Assembly (NCBI RefSeq): GCF_027533505.1
Contig: NZ_JAPZUB010000038.1
Span: 1 to 50,330, forward strand
Length of the DNA: 50,330 bases
Reading direction: 5' to 3'
Source: Flavobacterium sp.
GTDB taxonomy: Bacteria > Bacteroidota > Bacteroidia > Flavobacteriales > Flavobacteriaceae
Below the pieces are notes generated by a model, which saw only the letters and a program-made list of their open reading frames with translations, had not been told where the DNA came from and ran no database searches. The translations under genes were made by a program, and so were the position numbers. Every line of letters begins with the position of its first letter. Positions within the stretch are counted from its first letter, which is position 1. This document shows, one piece after another, positions 27,527 to 37,027 of the stretch.

Positions 27527-28153
27527 ATGAAAACAATTACACTTTTATCCAGTTTAGTGTTCGCTTTTAACACTTGGGCGCATGCCACCACTTTGGAGTT
27601 TGCTAACGACCGTCATGGTCTCCACTTCACTACAGCCGAACCGATTCAATTTATGGAACGTGGGATTGTATTTTATGTGTTCTTGAATGGTGATTTTGAC
27701 TTCAATACCCGTCCTGAAGATGTTGGAGGAAGTTACTACTTCCGTGGGGCTAGCACCAAAACAATGGCGCGAGGAAGTCGTCCTGTAAATTATGGGGTGT
27801 TGATCGAATTTGACTCCTTTGGACGTGTACGACGCGTAGGCAATACATTCATCAACTATGATGGCCGTGATCGGGTGAGTCGCATTGGAAGTGTATTCAT
27901 GCAGTATAACCGTTTTGCGCTAACGCAAATTGGGGGTATGCGAATCGTTTACAACCGCTTGGGACAAATTGTACATACCGTGGGAAGCGTCAAACGTCAT
28001 GGCTTTACGCCTAATTACTATGAGCAAGCCACCTGCTCAACCACTTATTACGGTTCGAGCACCCCATTCAACTCTGGAGGCTATTACTATCGCACAACAG
28101 ACCAAAATGGAAGACAAGAACAAACGTCTGAAAATAAAGAAAATGAAGAGTAA
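27527..28153 (+). CDS. Exported protein with short internal repeats, unknown function
   Basis: This 208-residue protein starts with a signal peptide (about 1-20). Residues about 90-155 hold four imperfect copies of a unit of about 16 residues of the form (F/Y)DxxGRVxRIGxxFI: EFDSFGRVRRVG, NYDGRDRVSRIG, QYNRFALTQIG and VYNRLGQIVHTVG. Such units suggest a small stack of beta-hairpins. The C-terminus is polar and rich in Tyr, Ser, Glu and Asn. I do not recognise a named family. It is flanked by the divergent M28 peptidase and by a terminator, so it is a single-gene unit in the periplasm or outer membrane. Confidence 0.75.
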   Translation: MKTITLLSSLVFAFNTWAHATTLEFANDRHGLHFTTAEPIQFMERGIVFYVFLNGDFDFNTRPEDVGGSYYFRGASTKTMARGSRPVNYGVLIEFDSFGRVRRVGNTFINYDGRDRVSRIGSVFMQYNRFALTQIGGMRIVYNRLGQIVHTVGSVKRHGFTPNYYEQATCSTTYYGSSTPFNSGGYYYRTTDQNGRQEQTSENKENEE

Positions 28154-28181
28154 ATAAAGTTTGGGTTAGTTAGTTTGATTC

Positions 28182-28225
28182 GGAGACCCTGTAGTCCTAG
28201 GATTGCAGGGTTTTCTCCTTTTTTA
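28182..28225 (+). terminator. Terminator after the repeat protein gene
   Basis: GGAG-A-CCCTG (28182-28191) pairs with CAGGG-TTTT-CTCC (28206-28218), followed by six T. The last bases overlap the stop codon of the convergent flippase gene. Confidence 0.7.
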
Positions 28226-29689
28226 TCGTTTTAAAATACGAGGTAGAAAACGATCCATTACTTCGTTTACTTCATCGGAAATGCATAAATAATAATGCGC
28301 AAAAAGATACAGTGGCGCTACTAAAAGCGATTTAAATCCTATATTAATAATCGGATGGAAAGGAAAATCCCAAGCATAAAACAGACCAAAAACAACAATT
28401 AACACCATAAACGAACGGAGCGTATGGAAGGTAAAAGGAAAAAGTTTCAACTTCTTCACGACAAAGACAAACTTCACCGTATTGTACAGCATAATGGTGA
28501 GTAAAGTTGCCAAAGCCGAACCGTTGATGCCATACAATGGAATACAAATGGCATTCAAAACAATCATCAATGCCACAGTCGCTACACCAAAAAACAATAC
28601 CATTCGATAGTACCGTGTATTGACAATAATCGCATTATTGTTTCCCAAAAGCACATCGTAATACTTAGAAATCCCAATCATAAAAACCACCCAAACACCC
28701 CCGTCGTAATTGTCGGGAATTATGCGGTATAACATGTGGATATTGGTTAGGATTAATACCAATAAAAGACCGCCTGTGATTTGCAAATTGATGGATGTTT
28801 TTTGATACAATTGTTGCAATTCCTCCCACTTTTTTTGCACCATTAACCGCGCAGTAATTGGGGCTACAATTTGATTCATCGCACGGTAAGGCACGGCAAT
28901 AACAGTGGCAATAAAAATGGCTACCGAGTACACCGCATTCTGCGTGATAGGAAGGTACTGTGGGATCATTACTTTATCAAAATCGACCAACATCACCGCA
29001 ATGCCTCCTGAGACAATAATGAAGGAAGAATAATAAAAAATCTCTTTAAAATTTTGGGGGATTTGCAGCCCAAATGAAGGACGACGCACCCGCATCGCAT
29101 AAGCAAACATGACTACCGTTTGTACTGCATATATTCCCAAAACACTGTATATAAATTGGGCTTTCGTTAGGTACTCGAAATGAAGGAGGATTAAATGCAA
29201 CATAATGAATGCTCGTCCAAACACTTCGTAAATAAAGTTACCATATACCGAACGTAAATGCACTTTCACCCAAGCATAAAAAACTTCAAAATAGGCCATT
29301 AGAAAACCAATGACTGGTATTAATCCAAAAAAAGGTTGTAACGAAGGATTTTCATTCACCCAAAACGATGCGATGCTGTCGTAAAAAAAGTAAAACAATA
29401 CACCAATTGGAATCATTAAGTAAAAAGGAACCAGCGCCATAAAAGCGAGAAACCGCTCTCGTTTGGCCTCCGAATCGTATTGAGCATAGAATCGAATGAT
29501 GGTGTTTTGAGCGCCAAAAGCCATCAAGGGCATCATAATATTGGCTCCCGACAGCAACGTAGAAACGATGCCATAATGTTCTTTCCCTAAAAAATGGGTA
29601 TAAAAAAACAACGCATTAACCGCACCAATTCCAAAACCGAAAAAGGTAATGATGGTGTTTCTAATGGATTGATTTTGAACTATTCCCAT
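28223..29689 (-). CDS. Wzx-type polysaccharide flippase (MOP superfamily)
   Basis: This 488-residue integral membrane protein has about 12-14 hydrophobic segments along its whole length and the start IRNTIITFFGFGIGAVNALFF seen in oligosaccharide flippases. Members move lipid-linked glycan units across the inner membrane for surface polysaccharide assembly. It follows the GT4 gene with no gap (start at 29689, previous stop at 29690), so the two are translationally coupled. It is the last gene of a four-gene operon that begins with DUF4834. The substrate cannot be told. Confidence 0.85.
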   Translation of the reverse strand: MGIVQNQSIRNTIITFFGFGIGAVNALFFYTHFLGKEHYGIVSTLLSGANIMMPLMAFGAQNTIIRFYAQYDSEAKRERFLAFMALVPFYLMIPIGVLFYFFYDSIASFWVNENPSLQPFFGLIPVIGFLMAYFEVFYAWVKVHLRSVYGNFIYEVFGRAFIMLHLILLHFEYLTKAQFIYSVLGIYAVQTVVMFAYAMRVRRPSFGLQIPQNFKEIFYYSSFIIVSGGIAVMLVDFDKVMIPQYLPITQNAVYSVAIFIATVIAVPYRAMNQIVAPITARLMVQKKWEELQQLYQKTSINLQITGGLLLVLILTNIHMLYRIIPDNYDGGVWVVFMIGISKYYDVLLGNNNAIIVNTRYYRMVLFFGVATVALMIVLNAICIPLYGINGSALATLLTIMLYNTVKFVFVVKKLKLFPFTFHTLRSFMVLIVVFGLFYAWDFPFHPIINIGFKSLLVAPLYLFAHYYLCISDEVNEVMDRFLPRILKR

Positions 29690-30985
29690 TTAAACGGAAT
29701 GAATTAGTTGTACCAACGCTTGCGTCAGTTGCTTTCGCGAATACCGTTGCAGTCCCACGGGATGTGTTTGAAGACGACCCGCTTGGTATTGAGCATAAAG
29801 TTCGCTAATTTTTTGTTTCAAAGCGACTTTTTCAGTGTAGGTAAAAAAAGTACCCGTGTTTGTGGACTGCACAATTTCGGCAAAATCAGAACCTTTCGGA
29901 CCCAAAGCAACAATAGGTCGACCGGAAACCATATATTCAAATAATTTTCCAGGGATAATACTCCGGGTATCGGGCGAGTCAATTTCGATCAATAGTAAAA
30001 CTTGGGATTTACGCTGATGGGCCACCGCCTCGTCATGGGCTACATATCCCAAATTATTCACGTAAGCATCCAGTTTGTGGTGGGAAATACTTTGCAACAC
30101 TTCTTCACTGATTTTGCCAATTAACTTCAATGAAAAATCAGTAGCAAACTGAGGGTTTTCATGAACAAGTTCGGCTAAAACTTCCCATAAAATAGTGGGG
30201 TTTCGGTCGGACAGAAAGGAACCGATATGCGCAAGAGTAAACGAGGTATCCAACGTTTGTGGGGGTACTTCTTCGGTATCGTAGCCGTTGGTGATGACCG
30301 AAATAGGTCGGGACGTAAGCGCCGAAAACTCTTCTTTTGTAGTGGGACTTGTCACCAAAATATGATCGGCGCTTTGCAACACTTGTCGCTCCAAATCTCG
30401 ATGAATCTTGGCTGCATATCGCGATAACTTCAGGGCTTTGTGGTATCCAATGGTCGTCCAAGGATCGCGAAAATCGGCTATCCATTTAACTTGCTTCGAA
30501 GCGCGCAATTGCTGGCCAATTAAATGCAAACTGTGTGGAGGACCCGAAGTAATAATTGTGGTAATTCCCTCTTTTTCGATATACTTTTTCAAAAAATGAA
30601 CTGACGGTTTTACCCATAAAAATCGGGCATCTGGAATAAAAATATTGCCCCGAACCCATAGTAGAAATTTTTGTAAAACCGATTGTTTACGGGCCGCTGG
30701 GATAATTCCTGAACTAATTTTTTGAGTTGATTTTTTTGAAAACAAAGCCGCCCATTGGTAGGGTTCGCGAATTTTCTTTTTGATTACAATCGCCTGCTCT
30801 GATACTTCACGAAGCAAACCCGCATCTTGTATGGGATAGCTGGGATTTTCAGGAACATAAACATAAGGAACCACGTCAAAATCAGGAAGATATTTTACAA
30901 ATTTTAACCAACGTTGTACGCCGGGCCCTCCCGCAGGTGGCCAATAGTAGGTGATGATTAAAACTTTTTCCTTTGGGGTACTCAT
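29690..30985 (-). CDS. GT4-like glycosyltransferase
   Basis: This 431-residue protein has the GT-B fold layout. Its N-terminal half begins with VLIITYYWPPAGGPGVQRW, a glycine-rich acceptor-side loop typical of GT4 enzymes. The C-terminal half carries the nucleotide-sugar region, including GKLFEYMVSGRPIVAL with the conserved Glu of the EX7E type. It should add a sugar to a lipid-linked or surface glycan in the cytoplasm, with the flippase encoded next. It starts 3 bp after the YfhO-like gene. Confidence 0.85.
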   Translation of the reverse strand: MSTPKEKVLIITYYWPPAGGPGVQRWLKFVKYLPDFDVVPYVYVPENPSYPIQDAGLLREVSEQAIVIKKKIREPYQWAALFSKKSTQKISSGIIPAARKQSVLQKFLLWVRGNIFIPDARFLWVKPSVHFLKKYIEKEGITTIITSGPPHSLHLIGQQLRASKQVKWIADFRDPWTTIGYHKALKLSRYAAKIHRDLERQVLQSADHILVTSPTTKEEFSALTSRPISVITNGYDTEEVPPQTLDTSFTLAHIGSFLSDRNPTILWEVLAELVHENPQFATDFSLKLIGKISEEVLQSISHHKLDAYVNNLGYVAHDEAVAHQRKSQVLLLIEIDSPDTRSIIPGKLFEYMVSGRPIVALGPKGSDFAEIVQSTNTGTFFTYTEKVALKQKISELYAQYQAGRLQTHPVGLQRYSRKQLTQALVQLIHSV

Positions 30986-30988
30986 ACA

Positions 30989-33454
30989 TTAAGAGGGAGC
31001 ATGTTCTTTCTGTTGGCGACGGCTAAGATAAATCCCCACAATCGATAACACTATAATAAGCATAAAACTAATTAACGATACCCAACTGCCTGTTTTTACC
31101 ACTTGAGGTTCAAACGAGAACGTGATTGTGTGCTTACCCGCAGGAACTAGCATACCGCGTAAGGCAAAGTTTACCTTACCATAATCCACCAATTTTCCAT
31201 CGATTTTGGCCTGCCAACCGGGTTTGTAATACATTTCAGAAAATACAATAAAACCTTCATGTTTGGCATTGGAAACATAAGTTAACTGATTGGGACGGTA
31301 GGCCGTGAGTTGCACACGGGCTGTGGTATCGCGCACAAATCGCGTCTGTGAAGGTTTAAATTCATTGCGATTGTAAACGGCCACCGATTTGGTTTTCAAG
31401 GTATCTAGACTCTTCATCACCGCATCATCCGAGGGTACGCCTTGAATCGTATGGACAAACCAGGCATTGCCATTGGCGTCGGGATTGAAGGTGGGAAACT
31501 GCTCCCCTTTTTCATTCACCTGGATAATGTATTTGATGTTCAACATATCCAACACCTCTTTGTTATTTTTGGCAATTTGATAATCAAACAACTCTTGAAT
31601 GGCACGGGGTTTAACGGCACTGTAACCTCCTATCGATTTATGGAAAAAGGACGCGCGGGCACTACTCATATTGCCTTCTACATCCAAAACGCGGTAGTGC
31701 GTGGTATCTTGTAAAATTTGTTCGTCGGCGGGCGTTGCTTCAAATGGACGATCGACCTCATGTGCGGAAACAAAGTCGGTACTGTCGACATATTTTTTAT
31801 CCACCAAAACTAAGTCAACGACCATTACGACCCCGACGCACAGGATGGTATTCATAGCGCCTAATTTTACTTTGGAAAAACGCCATAGAAACACAAAGGC
31901 TAAGGCCATCAAGAATCCGGAGCGCAACAAATCGGCGGCATACAAGGTTTCCCGATCGGCTTTTAAGGCGTCGATAAAACCCATTCCGAAGGATTTATCT
32001 TGTCCTTCGCTAAACATGCGAAGTAAATCTGCATCCAAAGTACCCGAAAAGTTGAAACTGCTTTTTAGGAAAAAAATCAGCAGTAAAATTCCCAAACATG
32101 TAAGTCCTGTTTTTTTCAAATTGTTCCAACGATTTTCAGCATCGGTTGTCATAAACGCATGGAGTCCCATAATCGCCAATACAGGAATACACAATTCCAA
32201 AACCACTTGAATTGAGGATACGGCGCGAAACTTATCGTATAAAGGAACATTATCAATAAAAAAGTCGGTTAACGCTGGAAAATTTTTTCCCCATGACAAA
32301 AGCAACGAAACCAACGCTCCGCCAAAAAACACCCATTTGAGCTGCCGTTTGTCATGATACAAGGCCAAAACAAAAAGAAAGAAAACAACGGCTCCGATGT
32401 ACGCAGGTGCGGCTACAATGGGTTGCTCACCCCAATAGGTTCGTGCATAGGCATCGGTAAATTGACGGGCTTCCGACTCGGTTGCTCCATAGTTAAGCAT
32501 GAATTGGTACACGCTCGAATCGTCGCTTAACTTTTCGTCGTTACCTCCTCCAAATAAACGAGGGGCAATAAGATTCAAACTCTCGGCAATCCCGTAACTG
32601 TATTCGGTAATGTAACTGCGGTCAAGGGTGGCCTTGTCGGTTTTGGGTTTGCCATCAGGTTCCAATTGCAAAGAACTTTTCCCTCGCGTACTAAATTGTG
32701 CATATTCTTGGGTAGCGAGAAGTGACGTGGCATTGGCCCCCACTGCTAGAATTAATGCGATGGTAAAGGTGGCTGCGGTTTTTCCCAAGGCCGAAAAATC
32801 TTTTTCACGCAACATTGTGACACCATAATACACCCCCAATCCCAAAAGTACAATCAGCAAATAGTACGTCATTTGAAAGTGGTTGGCATTGATTTCGAGA
32901 GCTACGGCAAAAAGCGTTAGAATGCCGCCCCATAAATAACGTTTTTGAAAAACCAACAAAACGCCGGCTACCACCAGCGGCATATAGGCGATTGCATGGG
33001 CTTTGGCGTTATGTCCGACCCCCAAAATAACAATTAAATAAGTAGAAAACCCAAAGGCTAAAGCCCCAAAAAAGGCTTTCAACGGATCGGTTTTCAGCAC
33101 GAGCATTAATACGTAAAACCCAATAAAATAAAGCCATAAGTAATCGGCTGGACGGGGTAAAAAACGCAACACATCGTCGATGGCACCGATGTAATCGTGA
33201 GGGTATTTTGCCCCTAATTGATAGGTAGGCATTCCGCCAAAGGCACTATTGGTCCAATACGGTTCGGTATCATAGGTAGCGCGAAAATCATTTTGCTCCT
33301 TGGCCATACCTGTATATTGTACGATATCGCTTTGGTAAATTTTTCTACCTTGTAAAATGGGATAAAAATAAATTACGGCTACGAGGATAAAGCCAGAAAT
33401 GGCTAACAAATGAGGATATCCTTTGTGAAGGTATGCTTGAATTTTTTGCATCAT
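30989..33454 (-). CDS. YfhO-family membrane protein (GT-C-like)
   Basis: This 821-residue protein has about a dozen hydrophobic segments (for example 15-33, 105-125, 130-150 and one near the C-terminus) and a large hydrophilic domain at about 560-760 before the last helix. The layout and the stretch YQSDIVQYTGMAKE fit the YfhO family, which resembles GT-C glycosyltransferases that use lipid-linked sugars. It presumably modifies a surface glycan or protein on the outer face of the inner membrane. Neighbours are DUF4834 (13 bp upstream) and GT4 (3 bp downstream). The reaction is not known for Bacteroidota members. Confidence 0.8.
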   Translation of the reverse strand: MMQKIQAYLHKGYPHLLAISGFILVAVIYFYPILQGRKIYQSDIVQYTGMAKEQNDFRATYDTEPYWTNSAFGGMPTYQLGAKYPHDYIGAIDDVLRFLPRPADYLWLYFIGFYVLMLVLKTDPLKAFFGALAFGFSTYLIVILGVGHNAKAHAIAYMPLVVAGVLLVFQKRYLWGGILTLFAVALEINANHFQMTYYLLIVLLGLGVYYGVTMLREKDFSALGKTAATFTIALILAVGANATSLLATQEYAQFSTRGKSSLQLEPDGKPKTDKATLDRSYITEYSYGIAESLNLIAPRLFGGGNDEKLSDDSSVYQFMLNYGATESEARQFTDAYARTYWGEQPIVAAPAYIGAVVFFLFVLALYHDKRQLKWVFFGGALVSLLLSWGKNFPALTDFFIDNVPLYDKFRAVSSIQVVLELCIPVLAIMGLHAFMTTDAENRWNNLKKTGLTCLGILLLIFFLKSSFNFSGTLDADLLRMFSEGQDKSFGMGFIDALKADRETLYAADLLRSGFLMALAFVFLWRFSKVKLGAMNTILCVGVVMVVDLVLVDKKYVDSTDFVSAHEVDRPFEATPADEQILQDTTHYRVLDVEGNMSSARASFFHKSIGGYSAVKPRAIQELFDYQIAKNNKEVLDMLNIKYIIQVNEKGEQFPTFNPDANGNAWFVHTIQGVPSDDAVMKSLDTLKTKSVAVYNRNEFKPSQTRFVRDTTARVQLTAYRPNQLTYVSNAKHEGFIVFSEMYYKPGWQAKIDGKLVDYGKVNFALRGMLVPAGKHTITFSFEPQVVKTGSWVSLISFMLIIVLSIVGIYLSRRQQKEHAPS

Positions 33455-33467
33455 AAAAATAAATTTG

Positions 33468-33722
33468 CTAGTCCTTTACTTCTTCAAAATCGATGTATTC
33501 ACCGACTTGTTTCTCGCTTTTCTTCGGCGCGGAAGTAGAAGCTGTAGTAGACTGATTTTGTTGGTGTTGACGGAATTTATCTTCCATCTGTTGATTCGCT
33601 TTTTCAACCACCTTTTGCGCTAAGATAGGCAACAATAAGCGGGCGATAAAACGAAATAAGTAGTAAAACAGAATGATATAAAACAAGGTCTTTAAGAGTC
33701 CTTGTAAACTGGCTTCCTGCAT
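33468..33722 (-). CDS. DUF4834-type small membrane protein
   Basis: This 84-residue protein has one hydrophobic segment near the N-terminus (about 8-34) followed by a polar, Gln-rich and coiled tail ending EYIDFEEVKD. This is the pattern of DUF4834 proteins of Flavobacteriia, whose function is unknown. I start it at the Met at 33720-33722: a perfect -7 element (33738-33745) lies between this ATG and the earlier in-frame ATG at 33758. It is the first gene of the operon with the YfhO-like protein, GT4 and the flippase. Confidence 0.75.
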   Translation of the reverse strand: MQEASLQGLLKTLFYIILFYYLFRFIARLLLPILAQKVVEKANQQMEDKFRQHQQNQSTTASTSAPKKSEKQVGEYIDFEEVKD

Positions 33723-33737
33723 GGGTATAAATTTTTT

Positions 33738-33745
33738 CAAAAATA
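33738..33745 (-). promoter_or_regulatory. -7 element of the DUF4834/YfhO/GT4/flippase operon
   Basis: TATTTTTG on the minus strand matches TAnnTTTG exactly, 15 bp before the chosen ATG. No good -33 element is seen. Confidence 0.55.
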
Positions 33746-33799
33746 CTAAAAACCACATAGGAAATCATGGTGAAGGTCATAAATAAATAATAAAAAGTG

Positions 33800-33807
33800 T
33801 ACTTTTG
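33800..33807 (+). promoter_or_regulatory. -7 element of the outer-membrane protein gene
   Basis: TACTTTTG matches TAnnTTTG exactly, 27 bp before the ATG at 33835. It covers the in-frame TTG at 33805, which is therefore not the start. Confidence 0.55.
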
Positions 33808-33834
33808 GGTCACCTAACCCACAACTTTTTCACC

Positions 33835-34818
33835 ATGAAATCCAACCGACTATACCTGTTTGTTCTAACCCTTGGTTCGTTACTCACTTATGCACAGTAT
33901 ACGGATGAAATCAATACCAATCGTCCAGGAGAATCCATGAATGCGTATGCGGTTGGAAAACGTGTCCTTCAATTTGAGTCGGGATTCAGTTACAGCCAGG
34001 AACAATTCGACCGTAATGCCTTTAATACGGAGGGATATTTGGTGAGTTTGACCACACGTTATGGATTTTTTAAAGAGGAATTGGAAGGGATTCTGGAAAT
34101 GACCTACCAAAATGACAGCTACTTTTCACCCGCCGGTAATTTTCATCGCGATGGGTTCCGACGCGTTCTTTTGGGATTTAAATATTTGATTTATGATCCG
34201 TTTAAAAACTATGATGCCAAACCCAATTTGTACAGTTGGAAAGCCAATCATAAATTCAATTGGCGCATGATGATTCCGGCCGTATCGGTATATGCAGGGA
34301 CCAATATTAAAGTGGGGAATTATCCGTTTATGTACCCCGGAGAATCCTACGGTACTTTTAGTCCCAAAGTGATGTTGATTTCTCAAAATGTATTTTCTGG
34401 GGCTTGGGCTTTTGTTACGAATACTTTTGTAGACAAAATTGCTTCGAATAACCAAACCGTGGGATTCATTGGAACCATTACCAAAGGCTTTGATCGTTGG
34501 TCGGGATTTATTGAAGGAAAAATGCTCAGTGGCGGCTACTACAGTGATGTGTTTATGACCGCCGGAGCCGCGTATTTGTGGGGAACGAGTTTTCAAGTCG
34601 ATGCTTTTATCAGTCAAAACATGAAAAATACCCCATCGATTATGTACGCTGGTTTGGGCGTTTCGTGGCGAACAGATACGTATTATGAAGACAATTTGAT
34701 TCGCGCTCCCAAAAAAGAGGAAAAGAAAGAGAAAAAAACCAAAGGCGAGAAGAAAAAAGAAAAAGAGAAAGAAAAACTAAAAAAACGTTTGGACGAAATC
34801 CCCACCGCAAAACCTTAA
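33835..34818 (+). CDS. Outer-membrane beta-barrel protein with Lys/Glu tail
   Basis: This 327-residue protein has a signal peptide (about 1-21, ending TYAQ) and about ten to twelve amphipathic beta-strands over about 22-280. They resemble small barrels of the MetA-pathway/transporter type (DEINTNRPGESMNAYAVGK at the N-terminus). Residues about 285-327 are an extreme Lys/Glu tail. The start at 33835 follows from the promoter and gives the signal peptide. The stop is 4 bp before the GNAT-like gene, so the two form an operon. No substrate can be inferred. Confidence 0.75.
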   Translation: MKSNRLYLFVLTLGSLLTYAQYTDEINTNRPGESMNAYAVGKRVLQFESGFSYSQEQFDRNAFNTEGYLVSLTTRYGFFKEELEGILEMTYQNDSYFSPAGNFHRDGFRRVLLGFKYLIYDPFKNYDAKPNLYSWKANHKFNWRMMIPAVSVYAGTNIKVGNYPFMYPGESYGTFSPKVMLISQNVFSGAWAFVTNTFVDKIASNNQTVGFIGTITKGFDRWSGFIEGKMLSGGYYSDVFMTAGAAYLWGTSFQVDAFISQNMKNTPSIMYAGLGVSWRTDTYYEDNLIRAPKKEEKKEKKTKGEKKKEKEKEKLKKRLDEIPTAKP

Positions 34819-34822
34819 TACG

Positions 34823-35941
34823 ATGATTACGCTTATAGAAGTCAATTCAAAAGCCTTATTTCGCGAATTTGTCGCCTTCCCTTTTCGCTTGTACAAAAAC
34901 GATCCGAACTGGGTACCGCCCTTAATTGAAGACGAATTGGCCACATTGGATGCCTCAAAAAACCCCGCTTTTGACCAAGCGGAAGCTTTGTTTTATTTGG
35001 CGCAACGCGAAGGAAAAACCGTGGGGCGCATCGCTGCGATTATTAATTGGGAAGAGGTAAACAACCAAAACAAACGGAAGGTACGCTTCGGATGGTGGGA
35101 TGTCATTGATGATCTTTCGGTGACGGAAGCACTTTTAGAAAAAGTATATGCTTTGGGAAAAAAGCACGACCTCACTTATGTTGAGGGTCCGATGGGCTTT
35201 TCCAATTTGGATAAAGTAGGCGTGGTCACCGAAGGATTTGATCGTTTGGCGTCCATGATTACCTGGTATAATTACCCCTATTACAAAACGCATTTGGAGC
35301 AATTGGGCTTTGGGAAAGAAAAAGAATACTTGGAAAATGTATTTTCTTTTAAAAATGTCGAAATCGAACCCTATCGAAAAGCGAGTGCCTTGATACAAAA
35401 ACGCTACCAATTGGTGTGTAAAAACTTCAATAAGACGTCAGAAATCATGCCTTTTGTTGATGAAATGTTTGATTTATTCAACAAAGCTTATGCGACATTA
35501 GCCTCTTTTGTAGCCATTAACGCGAAGCAAAAAGAATATTTTAAAAAAAAATACATCGGTCTTATCAAACCCGAGTACATCAAGTTTGTTTTTGATAGTG
35601 CTGGAAAATTAATCGCTTTTGGCATTGTCATGCCCAATCTTTCGGCTGCGATGAAAAAAGCAAATGGAAAATTGTTTCCTTTTGGATTTTATCACTTAGT
35701 AAAGGCGCAAAAGCGCCATGAAGAAGTTTTATTTTACCTCATTGGAGTTGATCCCGAATATCAAAACAAAGGAGTAACAGCTTTGATTTTTGAAGCGTAT
35801 TATGATTCGTTTCAAAAAAATGGGGTACAAACTTGTGTTCGTACCCCAGAATTGGAGGAGAATACGGCCATTCATAACATCTGGAAGAACTTCAACCCAA
35901 CCGTTTTCAGACGTAGAAGGACCTATAAAAAAGATTTATAA
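34823..35941 (+). CDS. GNAT-like N-acyltransferase
   Basis: This 372-residue protein has a C-terminal acetyltransferase-type fold. The stretch LIGVDPEYQNKGVTALIFEA (about 309-328) fits the acetyl-CoA binding motif, and FGWWDVIDD and EGPMGFSNLDK occur in related proteins of about 370-380 residues found widely in Bacteroidota. The substrate is unknown. It is co-transcribed with the outer-membrane protein (4-bp gap), and its last base touches the last base of the convergent tail-collar-like gene. Confidence 0.7.
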   Translation: MITLIEVNSKALFREFVAFPFRLYKNDPNWVPPLIEDELATLDASKNPAFDQAEALFYLAQREGKTVGRIAAIINWEEVNNQNKRKVRFGWWDVIDDLSVTEALLEKVYALGKKHDLTYVEGPMGFSNLDKVGVVTEGFDRLASMITWYNYPYYKTHLEQLGFGKEKEYLENVFSFKNVEIEPYRKASALIQKRYQLVCKNFNKTSEIMPFVDEMFDLFNKAYATLASFVAINAKQKEYFKKKYIGLIKPEYIKFVFDSAGKLIAFGIVMPNLSAAMKKANGKLFPFGFYHLVKAQKRHEEVLFYLIGVDPEYQNKGVTALIFEAYYDSFQKNGVQTCVRTPELEENTAIHNIWKNFNPTVFRRRRTYKKDL

Positions 35942-36700
35942 CTATTCTCCGAGATAAACAAATCCATTCGCTGCCATATACGGATTTTGTATGTTTAGCG
36001 ATTCTTGCAACACGCCGCCATTAATGGAAGAAGTGGTATGCGAGTGCGATCCGCTTGAAGTGGTTTGTGCCGTATTTGTAGATCCATTCAACAATTGAAA
36101 GGTAATACCTCCGGTAAGATTTAAGTTGTAATTCCCCACAGTTCCAGCGCCGTGCGTATGCGCGCCATTGGTAGATGTGGTTAGGGTTACATCCGGTAAT
36201 TGATTTTGGGAAATGGTAACTGTTGCGTTTCCACCGTAGCCGCCCAAAGGTTTGCTGACGCTCGAACCTACCAATGTTTTATCCGAAAGATTAGGAATAC
36301 TTTCGCCGAATCCGAGGAGTGTAGCCGCCGCTTGTTGCGAAGGCGTCAAGGTACTCACTGCACGTCCGTTGAGCAACACCCATCCTTGATGGTCGGTTGT
36401 TTTGAGACTGTATTTCATATCGCCAAATTCGTGTACTTGTTGGTAGATGGCAAGCCATTTTGTGCCGTCATAATAATAATAACGATTGGCACTGGTAAAA
36501 TACACCAATTGTCCCGCACGATTTCCTGTAGTGGGCAGCGCATCCACCTGAGGAATAGCAATTCCAGCTGCTGCATCAGGTGCACTGGGATTGGTTGTTC
36601 GAACATCTAAATCGGCTTGCGGATCTGTGGTTCCGACACCTACTTGCGCAAAAGATACACTTGCTGCAAAAAAACTAATTAGTAGTAACGTTTGTTTCAT
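35942..36700 (-). CDS. Exported phage tail-collar-like protein
   Basis: This 252-residue protein has a signal peptide (about 1-18, ending SFAQ) and then the VGVGTTDPQADLDV opening seen in many flavobacterial surface fibre proteins. The C-terminal half looks like a phage tail-collar domain: GDMKYSLKTTDHQGWVLLNG at about 93-112, Gly/Asn-rich strands with metal-type histidines (HTHG, HSHT) and a final NIQNPYMAANGFVYLGE. No phage genes are nearby, so it is more likely a surface adhesin-like fibre than part of a prophage. It ends exactly where the GNAT-like gene ends, with no terminator between. Confidence 0.75.
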   Translation of the reverse strand: MKQTLLLISFFAASVSFAQVGVGTTDPQADLDVRTTNPSAPDAAAGIAIPQVDALPTTGNRAGQLVYFTSANRYYYYDGTKWLAIYQQVHEFGDMKYSLKTTDHQGWVLLNGRAVSTLTPSQQAAATLLGFGESIPNLSDKTLVGSSVSKPLGGYGGNATVTISQNQLPDVTLTTSTNGAHTHGAGTVGNYNLNLTGGITFQLLNGSTNTAQTTSSGSHSHTTSSINGGVLQESLNIQNPYMAANGFVYLGE

Positions 36701-37027
36701 GGTCGTTCAATTTTGAAACTCAGAGTTAGGGCTTTTGAGTTGGTTAAACATTATTTTTGTACTGCTTGAAACGCTTCGTTCTACACGAGTAGATTGAATT
36801 GTTATTTGGGCAAAACGTACTCAAATGTAGAATTATCTTACAAATCTAAGAAATTTTTTATCGGTAAAATACTACAATTTTCGATAAAATGCAGAAAAAT
36901 ATATTTTTGTAAGTTTATTCTTATAATTATTTATAACAAGAAATAACTTACAATATAGGTGCAAATAAAAAATCCACCCCGAAGGATGGATTATTTTTTA
37001 AAACGTACTATTTATAATTAATGAAGG
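36701..37027. other. Intergenic region with promoter candidates
   Basis: This 327-bp stretch holds no convincing gene. It contains two minus-strand -7 matches, TACATTTG (36822-36829) and TAGATTTG (36841-36848), either of which could serve the tail-collar-like gene, and the terminator hairpin near 36970-36998. The rest is AT-rich. Confidence 0.5.
36968..36998. terminator. Hairpin after the alpha-oxoamine synthase gene
   Basis: AATCCA (36971-36976) pairs with TGGATT (36988-36993) around an inner CC/GG pair. T-rich tracts follow on both strands, so it can end the minus-strand gene that stops at 37028. Confidence 0.65.
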
